A stretch of 24,541 nucleotides of DNA from Victivallaceae bacterium. Its GTDB lineage: Bacteria; Verrucomicrobiota; Lentisphaeria; Victivallales; Victivallaceae. The notes under the pieces are model-generated. The model was not told the origin of the DNA. It searched no databases and was given only the letters and a program-made list of their open reading frames with translations. Positions 9,123 through 17,186 of this stretch are shown here, piece after piece. The translations under genes and the position numbers were made by a program. The stretch is from contig JAQUOK010000006.1 in NCBI GenBank assembly GCA_028717165.1, positions 1 through 24,541 of the forward strand, given 5' to 3'. Numbering within the stretch: the first letter of the stretch is position 1; each line of letters opens with the position of its first letter.

Positions 9123-9806
9123 ATGAGAAAAAATATTGATACTGTATCTGTTTTACTGGGCGCCTTGACGCTAAACCTGATGATAATTGCCGGAACCATA
9201 TTTTACAAGGAGCACAGGATATCAAAGAATATTCTTCTTAATCATCCCGGAGCTTCTTTGCTGATGGTAATTATTCTGCTGCTGTTACTTCAAATCCTCA
9301 TCCTGTACCGCAGGAAACGGGAACGCGGCGGCTCTATGGTCTTCGTTGATCTCGACGAGAATGGGATTCCGGCAAAGATATTCGAAGTATCGGAACATGA
9401 TGTCGTCCGTTTCTGCAAAGCGAAATTTTCCATGGTTTTCAGGATCGAATACTGGCCGAGTTTCCGGAAACGTCTGCTGAAAGAACGGAAAGAGAATACT
9501 CAGGAAGGCCGGATAGCCGCTCAACTCTACCGTGAAGGCTGCGCGATGACCGCCGGGGATTTTGTCGCGTTCCTCGAATACACGGATAAACAGGGCAGAC
9601 ACGCGAGGCTTTCGCCCCTTGCCGCGATGCCGACGGCGGCGGATGGAGCGTTCGAAATGATCCGGGGAACTTTCCTGAGAACATGGGTATTCCGTACCCC
9701 GAAGGAATTTACCATGTGGGAATTTGAAATGCCTGAAAATAAAAGGCCGCAATTCCGGATGGAAATGCATAAATTTCTCAGACGGCGGGCAAAAGAAATC
9801 GGCTGA
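9123..9806 (+). CDS. two-helix membrane protein with cytoplasmic domain, unknown function
   Basis: A 227-residue protein. I chose the ATG at 9123 because GGAG sits at 9113-9116; a TTG at 9111 is in frame but overlaps that ribosome site. Two hydrophobic helices (about residues 8-27 and 43-62) are separated by a short charged loop. A basic RRKRER stop-transfer segment follows, then about 160 residues of presumably cytoplasmic, basic domain. The topology would suit an inner-membrane accessory of the transfer machine, but I recognise no family. The last codons and stop lie within the left copy of the direct repeat that brackets the defence island, so this gene's 3' end is the apparent integration point. 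Confidence 0.8.
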   Translation: MRKNIDTVSVLLGALTLNLMIIAGTIFYKEHRISKNILLNHPGASLLMVIILLLLLQILILYRRKRERGGSMVFVDLDENGIPAKIFEVSEHDVVRFCKAKFSMVFRIEYWPSFRKRLLKERKENTQEGRIAAQLYREGCAMTAGDFVAFLEYTDKQGRHARLSPLAAMPTAADGAFEMIRGTFLRTWVFRTPKEFTMWEFEMPENKRPQFRMEMHKFLRRRAKEIG

Positions 9807-9810
9807 TTCC
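9790..9810 (+). repeat. left direct repeat at island boundary (candidate att/target duplication)
   Basis: This 21-nt segment matches 23719-23739 at 19 of 21 positions, with an uninterrupted 13-nt core (aaatcggctgatt). The core includes the stop codon region of the upstream membrane-protein gene. Confidence 0.6.
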
Positions 9811-10013
9811 GAGCGGCTTTTAAAATGGCAGCGTTTCGTCCAATTTGAAAAGGAAAACACAACAAAAGACAAATAATATTCTTCTTTGCTAATTTCTGCT
9901 TGATTTATAATATTTTCACTATATTTTAAGTACGCGGGGTGTGGTTTTAGATTTTCACTACGAATCTTTTCCGGCCAAATTATGAAAACTGTTTCAATGA
10001 TTGGATGATATTT
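9811..10013 (+). promoter_or_regulatory. leader of the defence island, candidate promoter
   Basis: No gene is visible in this 203-bp AT-rich stretch on the plus strand. A perfect TATAAT lies at 9906-9911, but the nearest TTG-type -35 (TTGCTA, 9886-9891) is only 14 bases upstream, so the pair is imperfect. A second possible pair is TTGATT at 9900 and TATATT at 9920, also with a short spacer. An island promoter is expected here; the exact elements are uncertain. Confidence 0.35.
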
Positions 10014-13000
10014 ATGCAAATACTGGATAACATAAATACTCTTTGGGGTGATGACCTAAAAAAATCATTAAAGGTCGAATCAAAACTCAAAGTTGCGGCT
10101 TCATGTTTTTCCATTTATGCATACGAAGCTCTAAAAAATGAATTAGAAAAAGTAGATTCCCTTGAATTTATTTTTACTGCTCCTGCTTTTGTTCCTATAG
10201 AAGCTACTGATAGAGTTTCCCGTGAACGTCGAAAATTTCATATTCCCAAAAAACAATGTGAAAGTAATCTTTATGGCAGCGAGTTTGAGATTCAATTAAA
10301 AAATAAACTGACTCAACGCGCCATAGCGAAAGAATGCGCCGAGTGGATACGTAAAAAAGTTACTTTTAAATCTAATGTCACCCAAGCCCCTATGCAGCAG
10401 TTTGCCTATATAGATGTCCGTGATGCAGCTTCTGCCTATATGCCGTTACATGGATTCACGGCTGTTGATCTTGGCTATCAGCAAGGCGATGCTGTTTCTA
10501 ATTTTATAACAAAGTTTGCAGATGCTCCTTCAACTCAAACTTGGCTTAACCTTTTCAATCAGATTTGGAATGATAATTCTAAATTGAAAAATGTAACAGA
10601 TGCGATATGTACGCACATAGAGTCAGTTTATCAGGAAAATTCTCCAGAAAAGATTTATTTTCTGATGCTCTACAACATTTTTAATGAATTTCTTGAAGAC
10701 TTAAATGAGGATGTTTTGCCTAATGAATTGACGGGTTATAATAGCAGTACTATATGGACTAAACTTTTCAATTTTCAGAAAGATGCAGCAACAGGGATTA
10801 TCAACAAGCTGGAAAAATACAATGGCTGCATTCTGGCTGACAGCGTTGGGCTTGGTAAAACCTTTACGGCACTCGCTGTTATTAAATATTATGAGCTTCG
10901 TAACCGTTCGGTACTGGTGCTTTGCCCTAAAAAACTTGCGGACAACTGGCAAACTTACCGCAGTAATTATAAAACCAATATTCTGGCTGACGACCGTTTA
11001 AATTATGATCTGCTATTCCATACGGATCTATCCCGTGTTCGCGGGGAATCAATGGGAGTTGATCTCGCAAAGGTTAATTGGGGTAATTACGATTTAATTG
11101 TTATTGATGAATCACATAATTTTCGCAATCGTGGTCGCAATATAAAAGATAAAGAAACCCGCTATGAGCGACTTATGAATGCTGTTATCAAGGCGGGAGT
11201 AAAAACAAAAGTCCTTATGCTTTCCGCCACACCGGTCAACAACCGTTTTAGTGACCTGCGGAATCAAATTGCGCTTGCTTATGAAGGGGAATCAGATAGA
11301 CTACAGGAAAAACTGGATTCAAAAAAATCTATAGAAGATATTTTTCGGCAAGCACAGACTGCTTTTAATTTCTGGTCAAAGCTGCCACCGGCTCAACGTA
11401 CTTCCCAAGCAATACTTGATGCTCTTGATTTTGATTTTTTTGAGCTGTTGGATTCTGTTACAATTGCACGGTCACGCAAGCATATAGAAAATTTTTACGA
11501 CACGAAGGATATTGGCAAATTTCCGGAAAGGCGTAAGCCATTATCTTTCAGGCCGCCATTGACTACTCGTAAAGGGGTGATGAACATTAATGAAATATAT
11601 CAACATTTAAAAGAAGTCAAACAAGCTGTTTACGCTCCTATGACCTACGTTCATCCAAGCAGAATTCAGAAATATGAGGAGATGTACGGAACAGAGACAA
11701 AGAGCGGGCGACTGCTCCAACGTGACCGGGAAAAAGCTCTTCAAGCACTGATGACCACCAATCTTCTGAAGCGTCTGGAAAGTTCAGTCGAAGCATTTAG
11801 AATAACTTTAAAACACATGGAAGATCGCATTTCAACAGCCCTGGCGGATATCGAAAAATATAAAAATTCACAAGAAGCATATCAGGCTGTCGAGTTTAAC
11901 GATTCTGATGTGGAATTTGTAGAGGACGATGATGACTTTGAACTCAGTGAAGATTATACTGAAGGTAAAGTCAAAATTGATTTTGCCGATATGGATTTGG
12001 TATCGTGGAAGCGTGATTTAGATGAAGACCAAACTCTGATTTATCTACTTCTTGAGGAAATGCAGAAAATATCACCCGCTGATGATGCTAAGCTTCAGCA
12101 TTTGAAAAAACATATTCTTGAGAAAATACAAAATCCAATAAATCCGGATAATAAAAAGATTCTTCTCTTTACGGCATTTGCGGATACTGCTAATTATCTG
12201 TACTCAAATATTGTCCGGGAATTGACGAAACAAAAAGTTGACTGTGCTAAAGTTACCGGCAGCGATACAGCAAAAACAACTTTAGGAAGCGGATATTCTT
12301 TCCAGGATATTTTAACTTTCTTTTCTCCAAGATCAAAAGACAAAGCTCTTTTATATCCCGACACTCCAGGCGAGATTGATGTTCTGGTGGGTACAGACTG
12401 CATATCTGAAGGACAGAATTTGCAGGACTGTGATTATCTAATCAATTACGATATTCACTGGAACCCGGTAAGGATCATTCAGCGTTTCGGACGTATTGAC
12501 CGTATCGGTTCTGTAAATGATTCTATTCAACTGGTCAATTACTGGCCGGACATATCGCTGAACGAATATATAAACCTTAAGGAACGAGTGGAAAGCCGCA
12601 TGGTTATTGCTGATGCTGTTGCTACTGCTGATGATAATCCGCTTTCGGCAGAGACGAATGACGTAAGCTACCGTAAAGAACAATTGCGTCGTCTCCAGGA
12701 TGAAGTTATAGAAATGGAAGATTTAAAGACTGGTGTCAATATTACTGACCTCGGACTTAACGATTTCAGGATGGATTTAGTCAACTACATAAAAAATAAT
12801 GGTGAGCTTGGACATTTACCCAGTGGGCTGCACGCAGTTATACCCGCAAATGAGAGAAGTGGGCTTATTCCTGGAGTAATATTCACATTGCGAAACCGTA
12901 ATGCCGGTGTTAACATAAACCAGATTAACCGCCTTCATCCATATTACCTGGTTTATATCAGTAATGATGGTGAGATCATATATGACCATACCCGAGTAAA

Positions 13001-13277
13001 ATATTTACTCGATTTGGTTAGAAGCAACTGTAAGGGAACGGCAGAACCTGTTATTGATATTTGTAAATTATTTAACCATGAAACAAATGACGGGCGTGAG
13101 ATGAGCCGGTACTCAGATTTGCTGGGACAGGCTATACGCTCTATGATTGATATGAAAGAGGAAAAAGAAATAGACAGCCTTTTCGAGGATACTCATTTTT
13201 CGGTTAAAACAGATGGATTTGACGGCCTTGATGATTTTGAACTGATTTCATTTATCGTGATTCATCGGGGAGAGTAA
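10014..13277 (+). CDS. PLD-like/SNF2-family helicase
   Basis: A large (1,087-residue) superfamily 2 helicase of the SNF2/RapA type. Walker A SVGLGKT is at about residues 277-283, motif II DESH at 365-368, motif III LSATP follows, and the C-terminal RecA lobe carries TDCISEGQNLQ and QRFGRIDRIGS (about 823). An acidic stretch (VEFVEDDDDFEL) lies between the lobes. The first about 160 residues resemble the PLD-like N-terminus of phage-defence helicases, but I see no intact HxK(x4)D motif, so nuclease activity is doubtful. The ATG at 10014 is preferred over 10005 because GGATGA precedes it at a usable distance; 10005 has no ribosome site. The stop lies 2 bases before the DUF4391 start. From memory this helicase type often travels with DUF4391 and type III modification genes, so it probably acts in DNA defence. 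Confidence 0.85.
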   Translation: MQILDNINTLWGDDLKKSLKVESKLKVAASCFSIYAYEALKNELEKVDSLEFIFTAPAFVPIEATDRVSRERRKFHIPKKQCESNLYGSEFEIQLKNKLTQRAIAKECAEWIRKKVTFKSNVTQAPMQQFAYIDVRDAASAYMPLHGFTAVDLGYQQGDAVSNFITKFADAPSTQTWLNLFNQIWNDNSKLKNVTDAICTHIESVYQENSPEKIYFLMLYNIFNEFLEDLNEDVLPNELTGYNSSTIWTKLFNFQKDAATGIINKLEKYNGCILADSVGLGKTFTALAVIKYYELRNRSVLVLCPKKLADNWQTYRSNYKTNILADDRLNYDLLFHTDLSRVRGESMGVDLAKVNWGNYDLIVIDESHNFRNRGRNIKDKETRYERLMNAVIKAGVKTKVLMLSATPVNNRFSDLRNQIALAYEGESDRLQEKLDSKKSIEDIFRQAQTAFNFWSKLPPAQRTSQAILDALDFDFFELLDSVTIARSRKHIENFYDTKDIGKFPERRKPLSFRPPLTTRKGVMNINEIYQHLKEVKQAVYAPMTYVHPSRIQKYEEMYGTETKSGRLLQRDREKALQALMTTNLLKRLESSVEAFRITLKHMEDRISTALADIEKYKNSQEAYQAVEFNDSDVEFVEDDDDFELSEDYTEGKVKIDFADMDLVSWKRDLDEDQTLIYLLLEEMQKISPADDAKLQHLKKHILEKIQNPINPDNKKILLFTAFADTANYLYSNIVRELTKQKVDCAKVTGSDTAKTTLGSGYSFQDILTFFSPRSKDKALLYPDTPGEIDVLVGTDCISEGQNLQDCDYLINYDIHWNPVRIIQRFGRIDRIGSVNDSIQLVNYWPDISLNEYINLKERVESRMVIADAVATADDNPLSAETNDVSYRKEQLRRLQDEVIEMEDLKTGVNITDLGLNDFRMDLVNYIKNNGELGHLPSGLHAVIPANERSGLIPGVIFTLRNRNAGVNINQINRLHPYYLVYISNDGEIIYDHTRVKYLLDLVRSNCKGTAEPVIDICKLFNHETNDGREMSRYSDLLGQAIRSMIDMKEEKEIDSLFEDTHFSVKTDGFDGLDDFELISFIVIHRGE

Positions 13278-13279
13278 GC

Positions 13280-13945
13280 ATGCTTGAAAAACGCATACAA
13301 TTCCCAAAATCCGCTGAATACGGGAAGATTGTTGCTAAAGATAAAATTTTAAGCAGGGCAAATGCTGCGACTGCAATAAAAAAATTATTTCAATCCCAGA
13401 TAGAAAGAATCCGCTGTTCACATGAAATCACCTCCGAAGCCGTGAACCTGAAAAACAGTCCATCTGTACCTAAAATACTGATTATTCAAATAATCTCAAA
13501 TGTTGAAAAGATCGATACAAAAATACTGCAGACGATTGATAAAGCTTTTAAAGTACCTTTAATCTTTGAAATCCACTGTAATCGGAGTATATATTACACT
13601 GCTTGTTACCGCCGCAGGAACGTTGCGGATAGCAGTAAATGGGTTTTGAGCGAATATTTTGCGAGTGATATAATTGACAGTAGTTCCGAAGCGGAGAATA
13701 TGCCGCTGGCATTGGATCTGGAAACACTGTATGAAAAGCTGATTGTGGAAATATGTCCATTGAATATTCGCAAAAATGAAAACATATGCGGTTTAGTTGA
13801 AAGAGTGGAACAATCACAAAAGCTTGAACGAGAAATAAGCAAGCTGGAAAGCAGAATAAAAAAGGAAAAACAGTTCAACCGCAGAGTCGAGCTGAACAAC
13901 TTACTTAATGAACATAAACATAAAATTGAGACATTGAAAAAATGA
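13280..13945 (+). CDS. DUF4391 domain protein
   Basis: A 221-residue protein whose sequence (start LEKRIQFPKSAEYGKI, a central ...FEIHCNRSIYYTACYRRRN segment) matches what I know of the DUF4391 family. Members are uncharacterised and recur beside SNF2-type helicases in defence loci. The N-terminal about 160 residues are mixed alpha/beta; the last 45 (from about 175) form a charged coiled coil. GGGGAGAG lies just before the ATG, which is 2 bases after the helicase stop, so the pair is one translation unit. A helicase accessory or complex subunit is likely from context. No catalytic motif can be named from the sequence alone. Confidence 0.75.
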   Translation: MLEKRIQFPKSAEYGKIVAKDKILSRANAATAIKKLFQSQIERIRCSHEITSEAVNLKNSPSVPKILIIQIISNVEKIDTKILQTIDKAFKVPLIFEIHCNRSIYYTACYRRRNVADSSKWVLSEYFASDIIDSSSEAENMPLALDLETLYEKLIVEICPLNIRKNENICGLVERVEQSQKLEREISKLESRIKKEKQFNRRVELNNLLNEHKHKIETLKK

Positions 13946-14026
13946 AACAAGAGTTCGAATCAGTTTTTACAATCTAAATATTGAAGATGTTTTAAATTAA
14001 AATTAAGACAAGTAAAAGGAGACAAG

Positions 14027-15187
14027 ATGCGTACCGATAAAATAAAAAATATAATTCAAGACAGCAACATTAACTTCTTAATTGGATCGGGATTATCTGC
14101 TCCGTATTTATCGATACTTGGAAACATAGAAAAATTACTGTCAGATTTAAATGAAGATACTAGTTTAGGCTTGAAACAAAAAGCATTAATTAAAGCTTCT
14201 ATATACAATAAATTTTATAATAGTGTAATTGAAAAGAATATTAATATTCTTAATAATGCTAGAGGTACTAGTCAAGTATTAAGACGCTATGAAAACTTTT
14301 TTTCAACTATTAACAAGCTTCTTTTGATTCGAAGGAATAAATTAAAAAGTAAGCAAGTAAATATTTTCACGACAAACGTTGACATATGCATGGAAAAATC
14401 ACTAGAAGCTAAAGGTTTCGAATATAATGATGGTTTTTCCGGTCGGTTTCAACCAAAATATGATATAAGTAATTTCAAAAAGTCAATATTAAAAAGAAGC
14501 CTTCATTATGAAAACAGTTCCGAAATTCCTATCTTTAATATTTTAAAACTTCATGGGTCTTTAACTTGGACTCGGGAACCAGATGAAGGCAATAATAATA
14601 TTTTTTGCGATATACCTTTAACGCAGGTAAAAAAAGTAAAAACAAGCAAAGACAGATTCTCTGGTGTTTTCATGAATATTGATGATAACGAGGATATTTT
14701 AAACACTATTGTAGAAAAACTACCAGCATCTATAGGCGAAGATGATTTTAATGATTTTATTGACGAGTATAATAAACTTGCAATAGTAAATCCGACAAAA
14801 GATAAATTCCGAGACACATTACTGAACCAAACATATTATGACTTATTAAGAATTTATTCCAATGAATTGGAAAAAGAAAATACTCTTCTTTTTGTAATGG
14901 GATTTTCATTTGCAGATGAACATATCAAAGAGTTGACGTTAAGAGTTGCAAACTCCAATCCTACTTTATTAATAATCATTATTGCATATTCTAAAGAAGC
15001 GGCACTGACAATAAAGAAAAATATTGATATGTCTAAACTGAGGAATTCAAATATTGAATTTATAACCCCCAAAATTATAACAGATGATGATGGCAATGAA
15101 AAAGATGAATTTGAGTATAATTTAAATAGGATTAACAGTAAAATATTTGGACCAATTTTAAAAAAGGTGGAAGCTGCAAATGAATAA
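14027..15187 (+). CDS. SIR2-family NADase-like effector (SIR2-HerA system)
   Basis: A 386-residue protein with the hallmarks of bacterial defence SIR2 domains: an NAD-binding GSGLS at residues 20-24, TTNVD at 115-119 and LHGS at 175-178 with the presumed catalytic His176. The late GFSFADEHI motif (292-300) is typical of SIR2-like defence proteins. Family knowledge: such SIR2 domains degrade NAD+ on phage infection, and when paired with a HerA ATPase they form a large complex that aborts infection. Its start has its own AAAGGAG site after an 81-bp gap, and it overlaps the HerA gene by 8 bases. The codons are far more AT-rich than in the genes before the island, suggesting separate acquisition. 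Confidence 0.88.
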   Translation: MRTDKIKNIIQDSNINFLIGSGLSAPYLSILGNIEKLLSDLNEDTSLGLKQKALIKASIYNKFYNSVIEKNINILNNARGTSQVLRRYENFFSTINKLLLIRRNKLKSKQVNIFTTNVDICMEKSLEAKGFEYNDGFSGRFQPKYDISNFKKSILKRSLHYENSSEIPIFNILKLHGSLTWTREPDEGNNNIFCDIPLTQVKKVKTSKDRFSGVFMNIDDNEDILNTIVEKLPASIGEDDFNDFIDEYNKLAIVNPTKDKFRDTLLNQTYYDLLRIYSNELEKENTLLFVMGFSFADEHIKELTLRVANSNPTLLIIIIAYSKEAALTIKKNIDMSKLRNSNIEFITPKIITDDDGNEKDEFEYNLNRINSKIFGPILKKVEAANE

Positions 15188-17045
15188 TGAACAAATTATG
15201 CAGGATTCAATTTTTAAAATTGGGGAGGTCATTTCTGTTGATGGTCGTAAAATCAAAATCAGAGTAGATAAGGCTAAAAATACTTCATATACTCTCTTTA
15301 AAGGACAACTTCTCAAAAACATATCTGTTGGGAGTTATGTAAAAATTCTCAAAGGTTTTTCAAAAATCATTTGCAAAGTCGATGGAGAATTCATAGATGA
15401 AGATAAACATTTTACGGATAAAGATTATAAAAATGCAAAGGATAAAATTTCAAGAACTCTTGCAGTTAGCATATTAGGTTTTTTTGAGGGTGAAAATTTT
15501 GAAAGGGGAATTAAAGAATTACCTCTTGTTTTTGATGAATGCTTCCTTCTTGGTAATCAAGAGTTTGAAAAAGTTCACGATTTTGTCAAAAAAGATGATG
15601 AACCTCTTTTGATTGGGACATTGTCGCTGGAAAAGGGGCAAAATGTTAATATAGGAGTCAATAGTTTGTTTGCCAGTCATATTGGTATTTTTGGAAATAC
15701 CGGTAGTGGCAAGTCTTATACATTAGCAAAACTTTATGAAACTCTATTTAAAAAATTTGAGGATAATCCTGAATTTAAAAAGAATGCCAGTTTTCTGTTA
15801 TTTGATTTTAACGGTGAATATGCGCATGATAAAACAATAACAGAAAGTAAAAAAATATATAATTTAACGACCAGAAAAGAACTGCATAATATCAAGGATG
15901 ATGAAAAACTTCCATTAAAAGAAACTGATTTGTTGGACATCGAGTTGATTTCTATTTTATCAAATGCGACTGACAAAACACAAAAACCCTTTTTAAAACG
16001 TACCATAGACTTTCTAAAACATGTGAATGCCAACAACACGCCATTAGAATATTTTAGGAATATTCTAAAAAAAAGGATTAAATTAGTTTTAAAAATGACT
16101 GATAAAGGCAGAGCTTATATATTGGTTGAATATTTGACTTTAATAATAAACAAAGAAAATGGTGATAGTCTGATAGAAAGTCTCGACTGGCAAAATACCT
16201 TGGCTTATTTTATGCCCAAAGGGGTGTCAAGGCAAGTGAATGATACGGAAATAGAAGCAACTGATTTATATAAGAATGTGGACAGTTATGAGTTTCCTAA
16301 TAATTTGATTTCAAAACTGATTGATTTTTTATATTTGCAAATAGTTTTGGATATTTATAATGACAAGGCACAGAATGAACATATTGCACCTGCAATTAGT
16401 AAATTAAAAAGCAAACAAAAGGACATTGAAAAAGTATTCAATACAAAAGTCGATAATTCAGATATCTATCCATCAAATATAAACTTTGTTGTTATTAATC
16501 TGAATGAAGTCAATCTGGAAATAAAAAAAATCCTACCTTTATTAATTTTGAAAACATTATATACAGAACAGAAGAACAAGTACGTGCAAGACCATCACTA
16601 TCTGAATATCATAATTGATGAAGCACACAATATCTTATCTCATGTATCAAACAGAGAAAGTGAGACTTGGAAGGATTACCGGCTTGAAACATTTGAAGAA
16701 GTAATTAAAGAAGGTAGAAAGTTTGGAGTTTTTTTAACTATTGCCAGCCAGCGGCCTTCTGATATATCCTCGACAATCATATCCCAATTACATAACTATT
16801 TTTTACATCGATTGATTAATAATAATGATATTTTAGCAGTTGAAAAAACGATTTCATATCTTGATAAAGTGTCTTTTGAATATCTTCCTATTTTGCCGAC
16901 TGGAACTTGCATTTTTGCCGGCTTGTCCGCACAAATCCCGGTGATTATTGATATTGCAAAAATCAAAAAAGGATATGAACCTAAAAATGAAACAATAAAA
17001 TTGACTGATCATTGGGGGAAAACTAATGAAATTAAAAATGGCTAA
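15180..17045 (+). CDS. herA: HerA-like hexameric ATPase (SIR2-HerA system)
   Basis: A 621-residue HerA/FtsK-superfamily ATPase. An N-terminal beta-rich segment (about residues 12-70) looks like a HAS-barrel. Walker A GNTGSGKS is at 172-179, Walker B IIIDEAHN at 478-484, followed by SQRPSDIS at 523-530, a motif typical of HerA/VirB4-like hexamers. In SIR2-HerA and DUF4297-HerA defence systems the ATPase ring scaffolds the toxic partner and is needed for protection. The ATG lies inside the end of the SIR2 gene, so the two are co-translated. Like its partner it is very AT-rich. No nuclease domain of its own is seen. Confidence 0.88.
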   Translation: MNNEQIMQDSIFKIGEVISVDGRKIKIRVDKAKNTSYTLFKGQLLKNISVGSYVKILKGFSKIICKVDGEFIDEDKHFTDKDYKNAKDKISRTLAVSILGFFEGENFERGIKELPLVFDECFLLGNQEFEKVHDFVKKDDEPLLIGTLSLEKGQNVNIGVNSLFASHIGIFGNTGSGKSYTLAKLYETLFKKFEDNPEFKKNASFLLFDFNGEYAHDKTITESKKIYNLTTRKELHNIKDDEKLPLKETDLLDIELISILSNATDKTQKPFLKRTIDFLKHVNANNTPLEYFRNILKKRIKLVLKMTDKGRAYILVEYLTLIINKENGDSLIESLDWQNTLAYFMPKGVSRQVNDTEIEATDLYKNVDSYEFPNNLISKLIDFLYLQIVLDIYNDKAQNEHIAPAISKLKSKQKDIEKVFNTKVDNSDIYPSNINFVVINLNEVNLEIKKILPLLILKTLYTEQKNKYVQDHHYLNIIIDEAHNILSHVSNRESETWKDYRLETFEEVIKEGRKFGVFLTIASQRPSDISSTIISQLHNYFLHRLINNNDILAVEKTISYLDKVSFEYLPILPTGTCIFAGLSAQIPVIIDIAKIKKGYEPKNETIKLTDHWGKTNEIKNG

Positions 17046-17186
17046 CGATTCATTCATCGAGATGTATTTAATAATTTGAAGTTCAAGCAAAAAGTAATAG
17101 GTATCTTGGGCAAACTTTACTTTTCGTGCATGGTTAAAAATTTAGTGTATATTAGTGTTCGCTGATGATTAAATAAGGATAAGATT
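17046..17186 (+). promoter_or_regulatory. intergenic leader of the mod-res operon with a degenerate short-period repeat
   Basis: This 141-bp gap separates HerA from mod and is where a promoter for the restriction-modification operon should lie. At 17121-17170 there is a loose 10-11-bp periodicity (TTAGTGTATA, then TTAGTGTTCG, then CTGATGATTA) after TTTTCGTGCATGG. Its complement contains CACGAAAA and AACACTAAT runs, resembling the CACGAAA-type repeats found inside and after mod. An AAGGA site precedes the mod ATG. No convincing -35/-10 pair could be chosen. Confidence 0.35.

Noticed and set aside
9285..10019. Long minus-strand frame opposite the membrane protein gene and island leader
   Set aside because: It is antisense to a gene with a good ribosome site and family-like topology, has no ribosome site of its own and reads as low-complexity basic/aromatic sequence.
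10014..13945. DISARM system
   Set aside because: A SNF2-like helicase and a methyltransferase are present, but there is no DUF1998 (DrmB) gene and no separate PLD (DrmC) gene, and the methyltransferase is a type III Mod with its own Res.
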